This document shows, piece by piece, positions 54,771 through 64,000 of a DNA stretch of 64,000 bases. Where the stretch lies: the NCBI RefSeq assembly GCF_900102695.1, contig NZ_FMVW01000002.1, positions 610,160-674,159 of the forward strand, given 5' to 3'. The notes under the pieces are model-generated. The model worked only from the letters and a program-made list of their open reading frames with translations, did no database searches and had not been told where the DNA came from. The position numbers were made by a program, and so were the translations under genes. The first letter of the stretch is position 1; every line of letters starts with the position of its first letter. The stretch is from Afifella marina DSM 2698. GTDB lineage: Bacteria > Pseudomonadota > Alphaproteobacteria > Rhizobiales > Afifellaceae.

Positions 54771-55859
54771 ATGGCGAATCCGTTGCGCGTACTCGAAGGA
54801 GGCAAAGAATCCATGGATCGAACCAAGGCTCTGGACGCTGCTCTCAGCCAGATCGAGCGCTCCTTCGGCAAGGGGTCGATCATGCGGCTCGGCCAGGAAG
54901 GGCAGGTCGTCGAGGTTGCCACGATCCCGACCGGTTCGCTCGGACTTGATATCGCGCTTGGCATCGGCGGTCTGCCGCGCGGACGCGTGGTTGAGATCTA
55001 CGGGCCGGAATCCTCGGGTAAGACGACGCTGGCGCTGCACACGGTGGCGCAGGCGCAGAAGAAGGGCGGCATCTGCGGGTTTATCGATGCCGAGCATGCG
55101 CTCGACCCGATCTATGCGCGCAAACTCGGCGTCAAACTCGACGATCTCTTGATCTCGCAGCCGGATGCCGGCGAGCAGGCGCTCGAAATTGCTGACACGC
55201 TGGTGCGGTCGGGCGCCATTGACGTGCTGGTCGTCGATTCGGTCGCGGCCCTTACGCCGCGTGCCGAGCTTGAAGGCGAGATGGGCGATTCGTTGCCCGG
55301 AATGCAGGCGCGGCTGATGAGCCAAGCGCTCAGAAAGCTGACGGCCTCGATTTCGCGCTCGCATACGATGGTCATCTTCATCAATCAGATCCGCATGAAG
55401 ATCGGCGTCATGTTCGGCAGCCCGGAAACGACGACGGGCGGCAATGCCTTGAAGTTCTATTCGTCCGTGCGCCTCGATATTCGCCGGATCGGCGCCATTA
55501 AGGACCGCGACGAGGTCGTGGGCAACCAGACCCGGGTCAAGGTGGTGAAGAACAAGCTCGCGCCGCCGTTCCGGGAGGTCGAGTTCGACATCATGTATGG
55601 CGAAGGCATTTCCCATACGGGCGAACTCCTCGATCTCGGGGTGAAGGCCGGGATTGTCGAAAAGTCCGGCTCCTGGTTCTCCTACGACAGCCAGCGTCTC
55701 GGTCAGGGCCGGGAAAACGCGAAGAACTTCCTGCGCGAAAACGAGGATGTCGCCAACGCCATCGAAAAGGCGATCCGCGAGAATGCCGGTCTCATCGCAG
55801 ATGAGCTCCTGGATGGTCCGCGCCAGGAGGAAGAGGGCGGCAAGGCGGCCAAGGCCTGA
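54771..55859 (+). CDS. recA: recombinase RecA
   Basis: 362 aa. Walker [11 protein letters not shown] near residue 78, [38 protein letters not shown] (L2 loop region), and a C-terminal tail rich in acidic residues. It forms nucleoprotein filaments for recombination and SOS signalling. Its own SOS box lies upstream. A terminator lies about 107 bases after the stop. Confidence 0.97.
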   Translation: MANPLRVLEGGKESMDRTKALDAALSQIERSFGKGSIMRLGQEGQVVEVATIPTGSLGLDIALGIGGLPRGRVVEIYGPESSGKTTLALHTVAQAQKKGGICGFIDAEHALDPIYARKLGVKLDDLLISQPDAGEQALEIADTLVRSGAIDVLVVDSVAALTPRAELEGEMGDSLPGMQARLMSQALRKLTASISRSHTMVIFINQIRMKIGVMFGSPETTTGGNALKFYSSVRLDIRRIGAIKDRDEVVGNQTRVKVVKNKLAPPFREVEFDIMYGEGISHTGELLDLGVKAGIVEKSGSWFSYDSQRLGQGRENAKNFLRENEDVANAIEKAIRENAGLIADELLDGPRQEEEGGKAAKA

Positions 55860-55965
55860 GGCTGGACGGCCTTTGTTTCCATGGCTTTGCTTCGATCGGC
55901 GGGCCGTCGGGATGAACCGGGTCGGGGATGAACGGGCAGGATCTGTTCATCAGGATATCTTCATA

Positions 55966-55997
55966 GAGAGCCCGCTTCTGGCGGGCTTTCTGGTTTT
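55966..55997 (+). terminator. intrinsic terminator after recA
   Basis: AGCCCGC, loop TTCTG, GCGGGCT, followed by TTCTGGTTTTT, with complementary AGAG/TTCT bases flanking the stem. Confidence 0.8.
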
Positions 55998-56519
55998 TGG
56001 TGTTTCTAGTTTCGGTCTTGGGCGATCTGATTGACCGCGATGCTTGCGGTCGTTTTTCGCCCCGGGATGCAAGTCCTCGGTCCATATCGAAACGACGTGG
56101 AGCGCAGCTTTCCTGCGGAGTTTCCTCGTAAGGGCCTTGCGGGCGCGGGGCTCTTCTGGTGGCTTGCGAGCGGTGTGGCCATCCGGAATGTGGCCGGAGA
56201 TCGGTTGCGGCCGATGGACGCCGATGGTGGCGGGTGGTTGGTTTCTCCCCTGGCGAGAGCCTGCATTCGTGGCGTCTTGTCTGACTGACGCGGGAGTTGC
56301 ACCGCTGGAGGCGGTCCGGTGTTGTTTGGCGCTGGGTTGAGCCATGTGGACAGTTCTCCGGCCCATCGCTAAAACCACCGCCTGCGGGCTTTCGGTGATC
56401 CAACGACGGCGGTGATCCAATGACGACGGTGATCCGACGACAGCCCGGAAATTCCATTACTTCGGTGCCGGCCGTAGATGTTCGGTGGCCATGAGGTCCA
56501 ACCACAGGTGTTTCGCCAG
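55998..56519. other. recA-alaS intergenic region
   Basis: About 520 bases with no convincing gene. Frames that cross it give Arg-rich translations without ribosome sites. The only clear structure is the three-copy 17-base repeat at 56394-56444. Confidence 0.5.
56394..56444 (+). repeat. three tandem 17-base repeats upstream of alaS
   Basis: GGTGATCCAACGACGGC, GGTGATCCAATGACGAC, GGTGATCCGACGACAGC in direct tandem, ending 75 bases before the alaS start. Confidence 0.85.
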
Positions 56520-59189
56520 ATGATCGGCGTCAACGAGATCCGCTCTGCGTTCCTCGACTATTTCTCCAAGCACGACCACGAGATCGTCGCTTCCGGCCCG
56601 CTCGTGCCCCGCAACGACCCGACCTTGATGTTCACCAATGCGGGGATGGTCCCGTTCAAGGACTTCTTCACGGGGCGGGCGAAGGCCCCGTATCAGCGCG
56701 CCGTCACCTCGCAGAAATGCGTGCGGGCGGGCGGCAAGCACAACGATCTCGACAATGTCGGTTACACGGCGCGCCATCACACCTTTTTCGAGATGCTTGG
56801 GAATTTTTCCTTCGGGGATTATTTCAAGGAGCGCGCGATCGAGCTCGCCTGGAACCTCGTCACCAAGGAATTCGAACTCGACCCCAAGCGGCTTCTCGTC
56901 ACCGTCTATGCGGACGACGAAGAGGCGTTTTCGCTGTGGCGCAAGATTGCGGGCCTTCCAGAAGAGAAGGTCATCCGCATCGCGACCTCGGACAATTTCT
57001 GGCAGATGGGCGAGACGGGACCCTGCGGTCCCTGTTCGGAGATTTTCTACGATCACGGCGCGGATATCCCCGGAGGCCCTCCGGGCTCGCCCGACGAGGA
57101 CGGCGACCGCTTCATCGAGATCTGGAACCTCGTCTTCATGCAGTTCGAGCAGGTGGCAGGCGGAGAGCGCCACGACCTGCCGCGGCCGTCGATCGATACG
57201 GGCATGGGGCTTGAGCGGATCGCGGCCGTTCTGCAGGGCGTGCACGACAATTACGATATCGATCTCTTCCGGCACCTGATCGAGGCCGTGGAAGGGGCGA
57301 CGCGTGCCAAGGCGACGCTGGAGAATCGTGCAAGCCACCGCGTGATCGCCGATCATCTGCGCGCGACGAGCTTTTTGATTGCAGACGGTGTGCTGCCTTC
57401 AAACGACGGCCGGGGCTACGTGCTGCGTCGCATCATGCGTCGGGCCATGCGCCATGCGCATCTTCTCGGCGCCGAGGAGCCGGTGATCTATTCGCTGGTT
57501 CCGACTTTGATGCGCGAGATGGGTAGCGCCTATCCGGAGCTGATGCGCGCGGAGGCTCTCATCACGGAGACGATCCGTCTCGAGGAGAGCCGTTTTCAGC
57601 GCACGCTGTCACGCGGGCTCAGCCTTCTCGACGAGGCTGCCGGCTCGCTTCACGAAGGCGACATGCTCGACGGCGAGACCGCCTTCAAGCTCTACGACAC
57701 GTATGGATTCCCGCTCGATCTGACGCAGGACGCACTCAAGAACCGCGGCATCCATGTCGATCTCGCCGGCTTCAACGAGGCGATGGAACGCCAGCGCGCC
57801 GAGGCGCGGGCAAGCTGGGCGGGCTCCGGCGAGGCTGCGACCGAAGAAGTCTGGATGGCGCTCAAGGAAGAGCATGGCGCCACTGAATTTCTCGGCTACG
57901 GCACGGAAACGGCCGAGGCCGTCACGCTCGGCTTCGTCAAGGACGGCGAGCGCGTGTCGGAGCTTGGGGCCGGCGACGTGGGCGCGGTCGTCGTCAATCA
58001 GACGCCTTTTTATGGCGAATCGGGCGGCCAGGTCGGCGACACCGGCGTCATTCGCAGCGAGGCGGGCGGCGTCTTCCACGTGGAAGATACGCAGAAGAAG
58101 GCGGACGGGCTTTTCGTGCATTTCGGGCGGATGGAGGAGGGCAAACTCGCCCTCGGCGACAATGTCCGCATGATCATCGAAGGCAAGCGGCGCACGACCA
58201 TCCGTGCCAATCACTCGGCGACGCATCTTCTGCATAAGGCGCTGCGCGATACGCTTGGTCCGCATGTCGCTCAGAAAGGCTCGCTCGTCGCGCCCGACCG
58301 GCTGCGGTTCGATTTTTCGCATCCGAAGCCTATGAGCGAGGAGGAGCTGCGGCTCGTCGAGGAGCGCGCCAATGCCGTCATCTTGCAGGACGCGCCGGTG
58401 ACGACGCGGCTGATGGACCGCGAAGCGGCAATTTCCGCGGGGGCCATGGCGCTCTTCGGCGAGAAATACGGCGATGAAGTGCGGGTCGTCTCCATGGGGA
58501 CGGAAATCGGCGGGGATAACGGCGAGACAAAGCCCTATTCGGTGGAACTTTGCGGCGGCACTCATGTCGGCGCGACGGGCGAAATCGGCCTCGTGAAGGT
58601 TTTGAGCGAGGGGGCGGTTGCCGCGGGTGTGCGCCGCGTCGAGGCTCTGACGGGCGAGGCTGCGCGTCGCTATCTCGCCGAGCAGGACAGGCGGGTGAAG
58701 GATCTCGCCGGTCGCCTCAAGGTGCGGCCCGAAGAGATTGTCGAGCGTGTCGACGGTCTCATGGAAGAGCGCAGGCGGCTTGAACGCGAGCTCGCGGAAG
58801 CGAAGAAGCAGCTCGCCATGGGTGGCGGCAAGGCGGGCGCCGAGCCGGTGAGAGAAATCGGCTCGATCAAGCTGATGGCGCGACTTGTCGAAGGCGTGGC
58901 GCTCAAGGATCTCCGGGGCATCGTCGATGAAGGCAAACAGGCGGTCGGTTCCGGCGTCGTCGCCATTGTGGGTGTCAATGACGGTAAAGCGGGCCTCGCC
59001 GTCGGCGTCACGAGTGATCTGACGGACAAATTCAACGCCATCGACCTCGTGCGGCTCGGGTCTGAGGCCTTGGGCGGCAAAGGCGGCGGCGGACGTCCGG
59101 ATATGGCGCAGGCCGGGGGGCCGGATGCCGGCCAGGCCGAAGCTGCACTCGCAGCCATCACCGCGCGGGTCGAAGAACTCGCGGCATAG
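56520..59189 (+). CDS. alaS: alanyl-tRNA synthetase
   Basis: 889 aa from ATG 56520 ([15 protein letters not shown], the usual start); 14 residues would be added from a further ATG. Class II core with [35 protein letters not shown], and [18 protein letters not shown]; editing domain with [11 protein letters not shown] and [16 protein letters not shown]-terminal C-Ala domain. It charges tRNA-Ala. A perfect terminator follows 21 bases after the stop. Confidence 0.97.
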   Translation: MIGVNEIRSAFLDYFSKHDHEIVASGPLVPRNDPTLMFTNAGMVPFKDFFTGRAKAPYQRAVTSQKCVRAGGKHNDLDNVGYTARHHTFFEMLGNFSFGDYFKERAIELAWNLVTKEFELDPKRLLVTVYADDEEAFSLWRKIAGLPEEKVIRIATSDNFWQMGETGPCGPCSEIFYDHGADIPGGPPGSPDEDGDRFIEIWNLVFMQFEQVAGGERHDLPRPSIDTGMGLERIAAVLQGVHDNYDIDLFRHLIEAVEGATRAKATLENRASHRVIADHLRATSFLIADGVLPSNDGRGYVLRRIMRRAMRHAHLLGAEEPVIYSLVPTLMREMGSAYPELMRAEALITETIRLEESRFQRTLSRGLSLLDEAAGSLHEGDMLDGETAFKLYDTYGFPLDLTQDALKNRGIHVDLAGFNEAMERQRAEARASWAGSGEAATEEVWMALKEEHGATEFLGYGTETAEAVTLGFVKDGERVSELGAGDVGAVVVNQTPFYGESGGQVGDTGVIRSEAGGVFHVEDTQKKADGLFVHFGRMEEGKLALGDNVRMIIEGKRRTTIRANHSATHLLHKALRDTLGPHVAQKGSLVAPDRLRFDFSHPKPMSEEELRLVEERANAVILQDAPVTTRLMDREAAISAGAMALFGEKYGDEVRVVSMGTEIGGDNGETKPYSVELCGGTHVGATGEIGLVKVLSEGAVAAGVRRVEALTGEAARRYLAEQDRRVKDLAGRLKVRPEEIVERVDGLMEERRRLERELAEAKKQLAMGGGKAGAEPVREIGSIKLMARLVEGVALKDLRGIVDEGKQAVGSGVVAIVGVNDGKAGLAVGVTSDLTDKFNAIDLVRLGSEALGGKGGGGRPDMAQAGGPDAGQAEAALAAITARVEELAA

Positions 59190-59209
59190 CTCTGTTCTGC
59201 CAAGAATGC

Positions 59210-59244
59210 GGGGCGGCGTTCTCGAAGAACGCCGCCCCGTCTTT
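59210..59244 (+). terminator. intrinsic terminator after alaS
   Basis: GGGGCGGCGTTCT, loop CGA, AGAACGCCGCCCC, then GTCTTTC: a 13-base perfect stem. Confidence 0.85.
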
Positions 59245-59289
59245 CAGGCTGTTGCGGTGAACAATTTTCGACGGGCTAGTTGTGGTGGT

Positions 59290-59991
59290 CTACTTTTGGC
59301 GGCGGTTTTCGGCGATCTGCCGAAGACCTTCCTGATCGACGATCGTCACCTTCTGGCGCCCGCTCTTGACGAAACCTGCCTCTTCCCATGAGCTCAAGAG
59401 CCGGCTGACGGTGTGAAGCGTGGTGCCGGTCATCTCCGCGATATCCTGGCGGGTGATCGGGAAATCGATTTCGACGCCATCTTCGGTCGGGCGTCCTGCC
59501 TGTTCGGTGAGGCGCAGTAGCGCCTGCGCCACGCGCTGCTCGACCTGCTGTGTGGCCATTTCCACGACGCGGGCCTGCGTTTCCTGGAGGCGTGCGCCGA
59601 CTGTGCGCGAGGCGTTGTCGGCAAAGGCTGGAAAACGCGCCGCAAAATCGGCCCAGAGATGGGTCGGCCAGGTCAGCACCACGCAATCAACGGCGGCCAC
59701 GGCGCTGGCGGGATAGGATTTGCGGCCAATCGCCGGCGCGATGCCGAAGAGCTCTCCTTCGTTGATGTAGCGGGTGATCACCTGGTCGCCGCTGGGCGTG
59801 GTGCGGACCACGCGCACATGTCCGTTCAGGAGAAGGTGGAACGAATGCGCATCCGCCTCCTGCTCGAAGATCGTCGCCTCGCGGGGATAGCGGGCGGAGC
59901 GAGCTGTCTTGAGGATGACGTCGAGATCATCCGGCTGCAGCCCTGCAAAGAGCGGCAGATCCTGGATGAGCGACCGATCGAGAGCGGGCAA
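59290..59991 (-). CDS. nnrR: Crp/Fnr family regulator, NnrR/DNR-like
   Basis: 233 aa. Cyclic-nucleotide-like domain at about 15-125 and a winged-helix at about 165-225 (ITRQDIAEMTGTTLHTVSRL). No Cys in the N-terminal part, so it is not an FNR iron-sulfur sensor, as expected for NO-responsive NNR/DNR proteins. The gene lies just downstream of nnrS on the same strand, and a matching DNA box lies in front of nnrS. It likely senses nitric oxide through haem and activates nnrS. Confidence 0.83.
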   Translation of the reverse strand: MPALDRSLIQDLPLFAGLQPDDLDVILKTARSARYPREATIFEQEADAHSFHLLLNGHVRVVRTTPSGDQVITRYINEGELFGIAPAIGRKSYPASAVAAVDCVVLTWPTHLWADFAARFPAFADNASRTVGARLQETQARVVEMATQQVEQRVAQALLRLTEQAGRPTEDGVEIDFPITRQDIAEMTGTTLHTVSRLLSSWEEAGFVKSGRQKVTIVDQEGLRQIAENRRQK

Positions 59992-60141
59992 ACAGGTCTC
60001 CCTCGCAAACCGCGGAACGCAGTGCCGGTCTCCGTTCTAAACGGCTTGAGCGGCGGAGGAAAAGCGGTTCGCGAAGAAGTTCTGCCGCATCGGAAGACAA
60101 TGCGGGGGCAGGCGAGGGGAACACCGCTCGTTTTGACGGCC

Positions 60142-61407
60142 TCACGGCGTCGCGTGTCGGCGTCGTCCCCACAGGATCGGTGCGTAGCGGAGCGCGAAGG
60201 CGAGAAAGGCGAGGCTCCAGACGAGGCCGCCGAGCGTGATGAGCGCGGCATAGAGGCCGATCGCGAAGGTCGCGGCGATTCGGAGGACGGCGCCTAGGCT
60301 GACGGCTCCATAGAGCGCCCGCGTCCAGCGGTCCGCGTGGATTGCGCGCCCGGTATGGCCGAGGCTTGCGCGCGTCATGATGGCAAGCGTCATGGTCCCG
60401 ACCGCGCCGGCCGTCAGGGCGTGAACGGCAGCGCTTTGCGTGATGAGTGTCGGCGCAAGAATGGAGCCGCCGATGAGGACGAGCGAGATTGCGAGCCAGA
60501 GATAGCCGAGATGCAAGACGAGGACGATCGGCTCGCCGAAGGTGGCGTGTCCGCGCCAGCGTGACAGGCGCAGACCGAGAAGGAGGCCTGCCGCGAGCCA
60601 GAGGATGCCGGTCGTAACGGCATAGGGGAAGGCGATCCAGGCAGGGATGGCCGCAAGCGTTGCGAGAAGCGCGATCTTGTCGATCTGGCCGAAAGGCGCG
60701 GGCAGGTTTTTGTCGCCGCTCTTCACGAGCCAATTGCGCGTGAAGCTCGGGGTTACGCGGCCGCCGATGAGGGCGATGAGAAGCGCGATCAGGCCGAGTG
60801 CCAGACGCACGGCGTAACCCGGTGTGAGAAGCCCTGCGGCCTCCGCATGAAAAATTGCGTTGGCGAGGGCGAAGACGGAGAGAATGACGGCGACCGGCAT
60901 GTTCTTCCAGTTCTTGCCGGCAATGACCTCGCGGACGATGGCGAATGCGAGGGCTACGGGAAAGGCGAGGTCGAGCACGAAAGCGAGCGCAGGTGCTGCG
61001 ACGAAGGCTGAGGCGATGCGCCCGAGAAGCCAAAGGGCGACGAGGCCGAGAAGCGGCTTCCCGCTTAAGGGGAGGCGGCCCGTCCAATTGGGTACGGCCG
61101 TCAGAATGAAGCCGGCGACGATGGCTCCGACATAGCCGAAGATCATCTCGTGTTCGTGCCAGGAGAGGGCGTCGAAGGGGCCCGTGGGGCTGCCGCCCGC
61201 AAAATACATCCACAGCCAGAACGGGATGGCGAGGCCAGCGAAAAGCGTGCCGGCGAAAAAGAAGGGCCTGAATCCGTAAGACAGGATAGGGGCGACGTCG
61301 AGGCTGCGGCCGCGCGTGTCTTTGTTGCCGACGCCCTCCGCCCGCTCGCGGCGCGGAACGGAATGGTCGATGAGGGTGGCGTTAATCCTGTCGGTGATCG
61401 GGCACAT
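60142..61407 (-). CDS. nnrS: NnrS family haem-copper membrane protein
   Basis: 421 aa from ATG 61407 after GAGAGACGACC. About 12 TM segments. Features: APILSYGFRPFFFAGTLFAG, WHEHEMIFGYVGAIVAGFIL with His pair for metal, and RAIHADRWTRALYGAVSLGA. NnrS proteins protect cells from NO toxicity under microaerobic conditions and bind haem and copper. The regulator gene lies just downstream, and an NNR-type box is 51 bases upstream of the start codon. Confidence 0.92.
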   Translation of the reverse strand: MCPITDRINATLIDHSVPRRERAEGVGNKDTRGRSLDVAPILSYGFRPFFFAGTLFAGLAIPFWLWMYFAGGSPTGPFDALSWHEHEMIFGYVGAIVAGFILTAVPNWTGRLPLSGKPLLGLVALWLLGRIASAFVAAPALAFVLDLAFPVALAFAIVREVIAGKNWKNMPVAVILSVFALANAIFHAEAAGLLTPGYAVRLALGLIALLIALIGGRVTPSFTRNWLVKSGDKNLPAPFGQIDKIALLATLAAIPAWIAFPYAVTTGILWLAAGLLLGLRLSRWRGHATFGEPIVLVLHLGYLWLAISLVLIGGSILAPTLITQSAAVHALTAGAVGTMTLAIMTRASLGHTGRAIHADRWTRALYGAVSLGAVLRIAATFAIGLYAALITLGGLVWSLAFLAFALRYAPILWGRRRHATP

Positions 61408-61458
61408 GGTCGTCTCTCGCTTGCTTGCCCCAAGACTAGCGGGACCGGACAGAACGTC

Positions 61459-61474
61459 TTTGCGCTTCGGCAAA
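61459..61474. promoter_or_regulatory. Crp/Fnr (NNR)-type box of nnrS
   Basis: TTTGC-N6-GCAAA, a perfect dyad of the TTGC-N6-GCAA class bound by NNR/DNR proteins. It ends 51 bases before the nnrS ATG. Confidence 0.7.
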
Positions 61475-61532
61475 TTGCGGAAGGGGAGGTCGGACGGCAA
61501 AGTGGGCGCTTACGAGGACCTCTTCGCTGCTC

Positions 61533-62342
61533 TCAGTTTGTCGCGCCGAGGCTTCCTTCGGCGGGAGCGGCCTGACGCTCTAGATAGGTTCGGGGCGGCG
61601 TGCCGAGAACGCGCTTGAACATCGTCGTGAAGGCGGCCGGATTGTCGTAGCCGAGATCGATCGCGACGGCCGTCACGGCCTCGCCGGCGGCCAATCGCGG
61701 TAAGGCTGCCATCAAACAGGCCTGCTGACGCCAGGCGACGAAGCTCAAGCCCGTCTCGCGGCGAAAAAGGCGCGTGAAGCTCCGCCGCGACAGACCGAGA
61801 GTTTCACTCCATTCATCGATCGTGCTGTGCGGCGTTGGACGAACCAGGATAGAGCGGCAGAGCCGCAACAGCGGGTCGGTCTTGGGCAGGGGCAGCGACA
61901 GCGGCAAGGTCGGAAGGCGGTGCATCTCGTGTTCGACGAGCCGCATGAGAGCGGCGTCGCGCTCGTTGAGCTCGCCGTCTCGCGGCAGTGCCACCGCTTC
62001 GGTGAGGAGGTTGCGCATGAGAGGCGAGATGCCGACGACCTGACAGCGGGCCGGCATCGCTTCGGCGGCCTCGGGGAGGAGATAGAGGCTCTGGATCTTC
62101 ACTCGACCCAGCATGTGAACCTCATGGATCACCTGGGGCGGGATCCACATGCCGCGCTCGGGCGGCATCACCCAGGCGCCGTCGCGAGTGACCATCATCA
62201 CGACGCCGGTCGAGCCGTAGAGGAGCTGGCCTCTGCGATGATTGTGCGGCGCGATGATCTGACCGTCCCGATACTCGGTGCCGAGAGCGATCACGCGGCG
62301 CGGAATGTCATCCGCGAAAGGGAGAAGGGGAGGATTTTTCAA
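61533..62342 (-). CDS. AraC-family regulator with cupin sensor
   Basis: 269 aa. N-terminal cupin (APHNHRRGQLLYGSTGVVMM, WVMPPERGMWIPPQVIHEV), C-terminal two HTH motifs (TIDEWSETLGLSRRSFTRLF, AVAIDLGYDNPAAFTTMFKR). Layout matches NimR-type regulators, which control neighbouring MFS drug exporters. It is divergent from the Fsr-like exporter, separated by 133 bases, so it likely controls it. Confidence 0.88.
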   Translation of the reverse strand: MKNPPLLPFADDIPRRVIALGTEYRDGQIIAPHNHRRGQLLYGSTGVVMMVTRDGAWVMPPERGMWIPPQVIHEVHMLGRVKIQSLYLLPEAAEAMPARCQVVGISPLMRNLLTEAVALPRDGELNERDAALMRLVEHEMHRLPTLPLSLPLPKTDPLLRLCRSILVRPTPHSTIDEWSETLGLSRRSFTRLFRRETGLSFVAWRQQACLMAALPRLAAGEAVTAVAIDLGYDNPAAFTTMFKRVLGTPPRTYLERQAAPAEGSLGATN

Positions 62343-62475
62343 GATCGTGGCCCAGTCTCGTAGGACAATGACCCTAATGCGGTGGCGGGCCGCCGTCGAT
62401 GGGGCTTGCTAGGCGGTCTCCCCAAAAGCCGGCAGTCGCCGGCTGAAATCCGCACAGGCTCGAAAGGCCCCCCGA

Positions 62476-63720
62476 ATGACCTCCGTCACTGCCTCCCGTT
62501 CCGGTTCCGGCGGCACCGCCTTTGCGGTGCTGGGCGCGGCGAGCTTCTGCCATCTTCTCAACGATATGATGCAGTCGCTGGTGATTGCGGCCTATCCGAT
62601 CTTCAAGTCGGAGTTTGACTTGAGCTTTGCGCAGCTCGGGCTTCTGACGCTCACCTATCAGGCGACCGCTTCGATGCTGCAGCCACTCGTCGGTCTCTAT
62701 ACCGATCGCCGGCCGCAGCCCTATTCGCTGCCCGTGGGGATGAGCTCAACATTGTGCGGGCTCCTCGCCCTCGCATTTGCCTCGAGCTATCCGGGCCTTC
62801 TCGTCGGCAGTGCGCTTCTCGGCATCGGCTCCTCGATCTTTCATCCGGAATCGTCGCGGCTGGCGCGTCTCACCTCCGGCGGTGCCCATGGTCTTGCACA
62901 GTCGATCTTTCAGGTCGGCGGCAATGCTGGCGCCTCGCTCGGACCCATCGTCGTCGCGTTTTTCGTTCTGCCGCGCGGCCAGGAAAGCATTGCCTGGTTT
63001 GCTCTGGTGGCGCTGTGCGGGATCATCGTGCTGACGCGGCTCGGCGGCTGGTACAAGCGTCATGCCGAGCGCCGACCGGTGGCGCGGCGGGGCAGTGGCG
63101 AAGAGAGCGGGCTCGGCCGTCGCGAGATCGCGCGTGCGCTTGCGCTCCTCTTCGGTCTGATCCTCTCGAAATATTTCTATCTCGCGAGCTTCACGAGCTA
63201 TTACGTCTTCTACCTGATGCATCGCTTTGGGCTGCCCCAGGGCGAGGCGCAGCTCTACCTGTTCGTGTTCCTCGCGTCTGTAGCGGCAGGCACGTTGATC
63301 GGCGGGCCGGTGGGCGACCGCATCGGGCGCAAGGCGGTGATCTGGACATCGATTGCTGGTGTTCTGCCCTTTACGCTCGTTCTGCCCTATGTCGGGCTTC
63401 CTGCCACCGCCGCCCTCAGCGTTTTGATCGGCCTCATTCTCTCTTCGGCCTTCTCCGCGATCGTCGTCTATGCGCAGGAATTGATGCCCGGGCGTGTCGG
63501 GATGGTCTCCGGGCTCTTTTTCGGCCTTGCCTTCGGTATGGGCGGTATCGGCGCGGCTCTCGTCGGCGTTCTCGCCGATTGGACGAGCATCGAGTTCGTC
63601 TACAAGATCTGCGCCTTCCTACCGGCGATGGGCTTTCTTGCTGCCTTCCTGCCGGACGCGGAGGGTCGCCGCCGGGCGCGTCTGGAAGCGCACCTCTCAT
63701 CCAGCGCGTCAGAGCGCTGA
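62476..63720 (+). CDS. MFS efflux protein of the Fsr (fosmidomycin resistance) type
   Basis: 414 aa with 12 TM segments. Fsr landmarks: CHLLNDMMQSLVIAAYPIFK, GIGSSIFHPESSRLARLTSG and GGNAGASLGPIVVAFFVLP. Start ATG 62476. It probably exports a small toxic compound. Its terminator stem at 63739-63757 is followed by an IS1182-like element and not by a T-run. Confidence 0.88.
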   Translation: MTSVTASRSGSGGTAFAVLGAASFCHLLNDMMQSLVIAAYPIFKSEFDLSFAQLGLLTLTYQATASMLQPLVGLYTDRRPQPYSLPVGMSSTLCGLLALAFASSYPGLLVGSALLGIGSSIFHPESSRLARLTSGGAHGLAQSIFQVGGNAGASLGPIVVAFFVLPRGQESIAWFALVALCGIIVLTRLGGWYKRHAERRPVARRGSGEESGLGRREIARALALLFGLILSKYFYLASFTSYYVFYLMHRFGLPQGEAQLYLFVFLASVAAGTLIGGPVGDRIGRKAVIWTSIAGVLPFTLVLPYVGLPATAALSVLIGLILSSAFSAIVVYAQELMPGRVGMVSGLFFGLAFGMGGIGAALVGVLADWTSIEFVYKICAFLPAMGFLAAFLPDAEGRRRARLEAHLSSSASER

Positions 63721-63735
63721 CGAACCTCCAAAGAA

Positions 63736-63758
63736 AAAGGGCGGCTCGTCGCCGCCCT
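63736..63758 (+). terminator. interrupted terminator of the fsr-like gene
   Basis: AAA, GGGCGGC, loop TCGTC, GCCGCCC, T, then CAGACTG with no T-run. The stem is almost identical to the intact terminator at 30363-30392, so the T-tract seems to have been replaced by inserted DNA. Confidence 0.6.
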
Positions 63759-63770
63759 CAGACTGCTGAC

Positions 63771-63798
63771 AAAGCCCTGGCGTGAGCCGGGGCTTTTT
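63771..63798 (+). terminator. hairpin in the leader of the IS element
   Basis: AAAGCCC-T-GGC, loop GTGA, GCC-G-GGGCTTT, then TT. Terminator-like; it lies before the transposase start and could stop read-through into it. Confidence 0.65.
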
Positions 63799-63811
63799 GA
63801 TTCAGTGGGCC

Positions 63812-64000
63812 ATGTTGAAGAGCCCGGCCCCTGAGCAGACTGCGATCGAGATGGTGACACTCGATCAATTGGTTCCCAAGGATCACCTGCTTCGCAAGAT
63901 CGACGCGGTGATCGACTTCTCGTTCATCCATGACCGGGTTGCGGGGCTCTACTGTCCGGATAATGGCCGCCCGGCGCTCGATCCGACCTTGATGTTCAAG
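63812..64000 (+). CDS. IS1182-family transposase, N-terminal 63 residues
   Basis: The reading frame is open to the window edge. Residues: MLKSPAPEQTAIEMVTLDQL, VPKDHLLRKIDAVIDFSF, HDRVAGLYCPDNGRPALDPT. This N-terminal stretch is typical of IS1182 transposases (DUF772 followed by a DDE domain). Incomplete at 3'. Confidence 0.9.
   Translation, partial: MLKSPAPEQTAIEMVTLDQLVPKDHLLRKIDAVIDFSFIHDRVAGLYCPDNGRPALDPTLMFK

Larger units (their letters stand above)
63759..64000 (+). mobile_element. IS1182-like insertion sequence, left part (cut by window)
   Basis: From about 63759 the sequence turns to an IS end, followed by a hairpin at 63771-63798 and a transposase start at 63812. The right end and the terminal repeats lie beyond the window. 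The boundary is placed where the host terminator is cut, so it is approximate. Confidence 0.75.

Noticed and set aside
55792..56505. Minus-strand frame between recA and alaS (237 aa)
   Set aside because: Arg/Pro/His-rich translation, no ribosome site; overlaps a terminator and tandem repeats.

Overview
The window is a chromosomal segment of a GC-rich alphaproteobacterium, almost certainly of the order Hyphomicrobiales (Rhizobiales). The evidence is the nepR-ecfG general stress response pair, a CckA-type hybrid histidine kinase, a single-cysteine alphaproteobacterial DksA, a GAAC-N7-GTAC SOS box in front of recA, and a giant two-TM, repeat-rich protein of the Growth Pole Ring (GPR/RgsE) type that is characteristic of polar-growing Rhizobiales. 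The family or genus cannot be fixed from sequence reading alone. The DNA is dense housekeeping and accessory metabolism. The only mobile element seen is an IS1182-like element cut by the right edge.

1-4.6 kb is a stress block: a baeRF-family protein, a Rho_N-type small protein, an unlisted 44-aa membrane peptide, nepR-ecfG, and a topoisomerase IB / FMN-binding stress protein operon whose upstream region carries an exact GGAAC-N17-CGTT EcfG promoter. At 4.7-9.3 kb two paralogous DMT permeases flank an orphan molybdenum-hydroxylase large subunit, followed by a stand-alone RAM-domain protein. At 9.4-12.9 kb a TPP riboswitch precedes thiMED, and a Tat-exported TRAP substrate-binding protein overlaps thiD. 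At 12.9-15.4 kb is a thiosulfate-type operon (periplasmic rhodanese, YeeE/YedE transporter, Cys-rich micropeptide) with a perfect dyad upstream. At 15.8-24.8 kb are a FadL-type porin, an SDR lacking its catalytic residues, a LpxH-like phosphatase with a GT4 glycosyltransferase, a threonine dehydratase, an MFS protein and the dgcN-dgcA D-glutamate pair.

24.9-29.4 kb is a four-gene Mla-type lipid transport operon (STAS-MlaE, MlaF, MlaD with a long repeat domain, lipoprotein), followed by map. 30.4-36.8 kb is the 2128-aa GPR-like gene with two distinct tandem repeat domains. 37-49 kb holds an HPt protein, a ferredoxin/ferredoxin reductase pair, FemAB-like and YcjXF-type genes, a SixA phosphatase, a membrane ClpP-like protease with a partner, a FAD amine oxidase and dksA. 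49-59 kb has a FliO-like protein, cckA, a beta-carbonic anhydrase, recA and alaS. 59-61.5 kb is an nnrR-nnrS nitric-oxide module with a matching Crp/Fnr-type box. 61.5-63.7 kb is a divergent AraC regulator / Fsr-like exporter pair, and the exporter's terminator appears to be interrupted by the IS1182-like element.

The strongest points for follow-up are the EcfG promoter on topoisomerase IB, the TRAP binding protein inside the TPP-riboswitch operon, the GPR repeat architecture, the uncharacterised sulfur operon with its dyad and micropeptide, and the IS insertion in a terminator. I did not find a clearly new defence or mobile system in this window.
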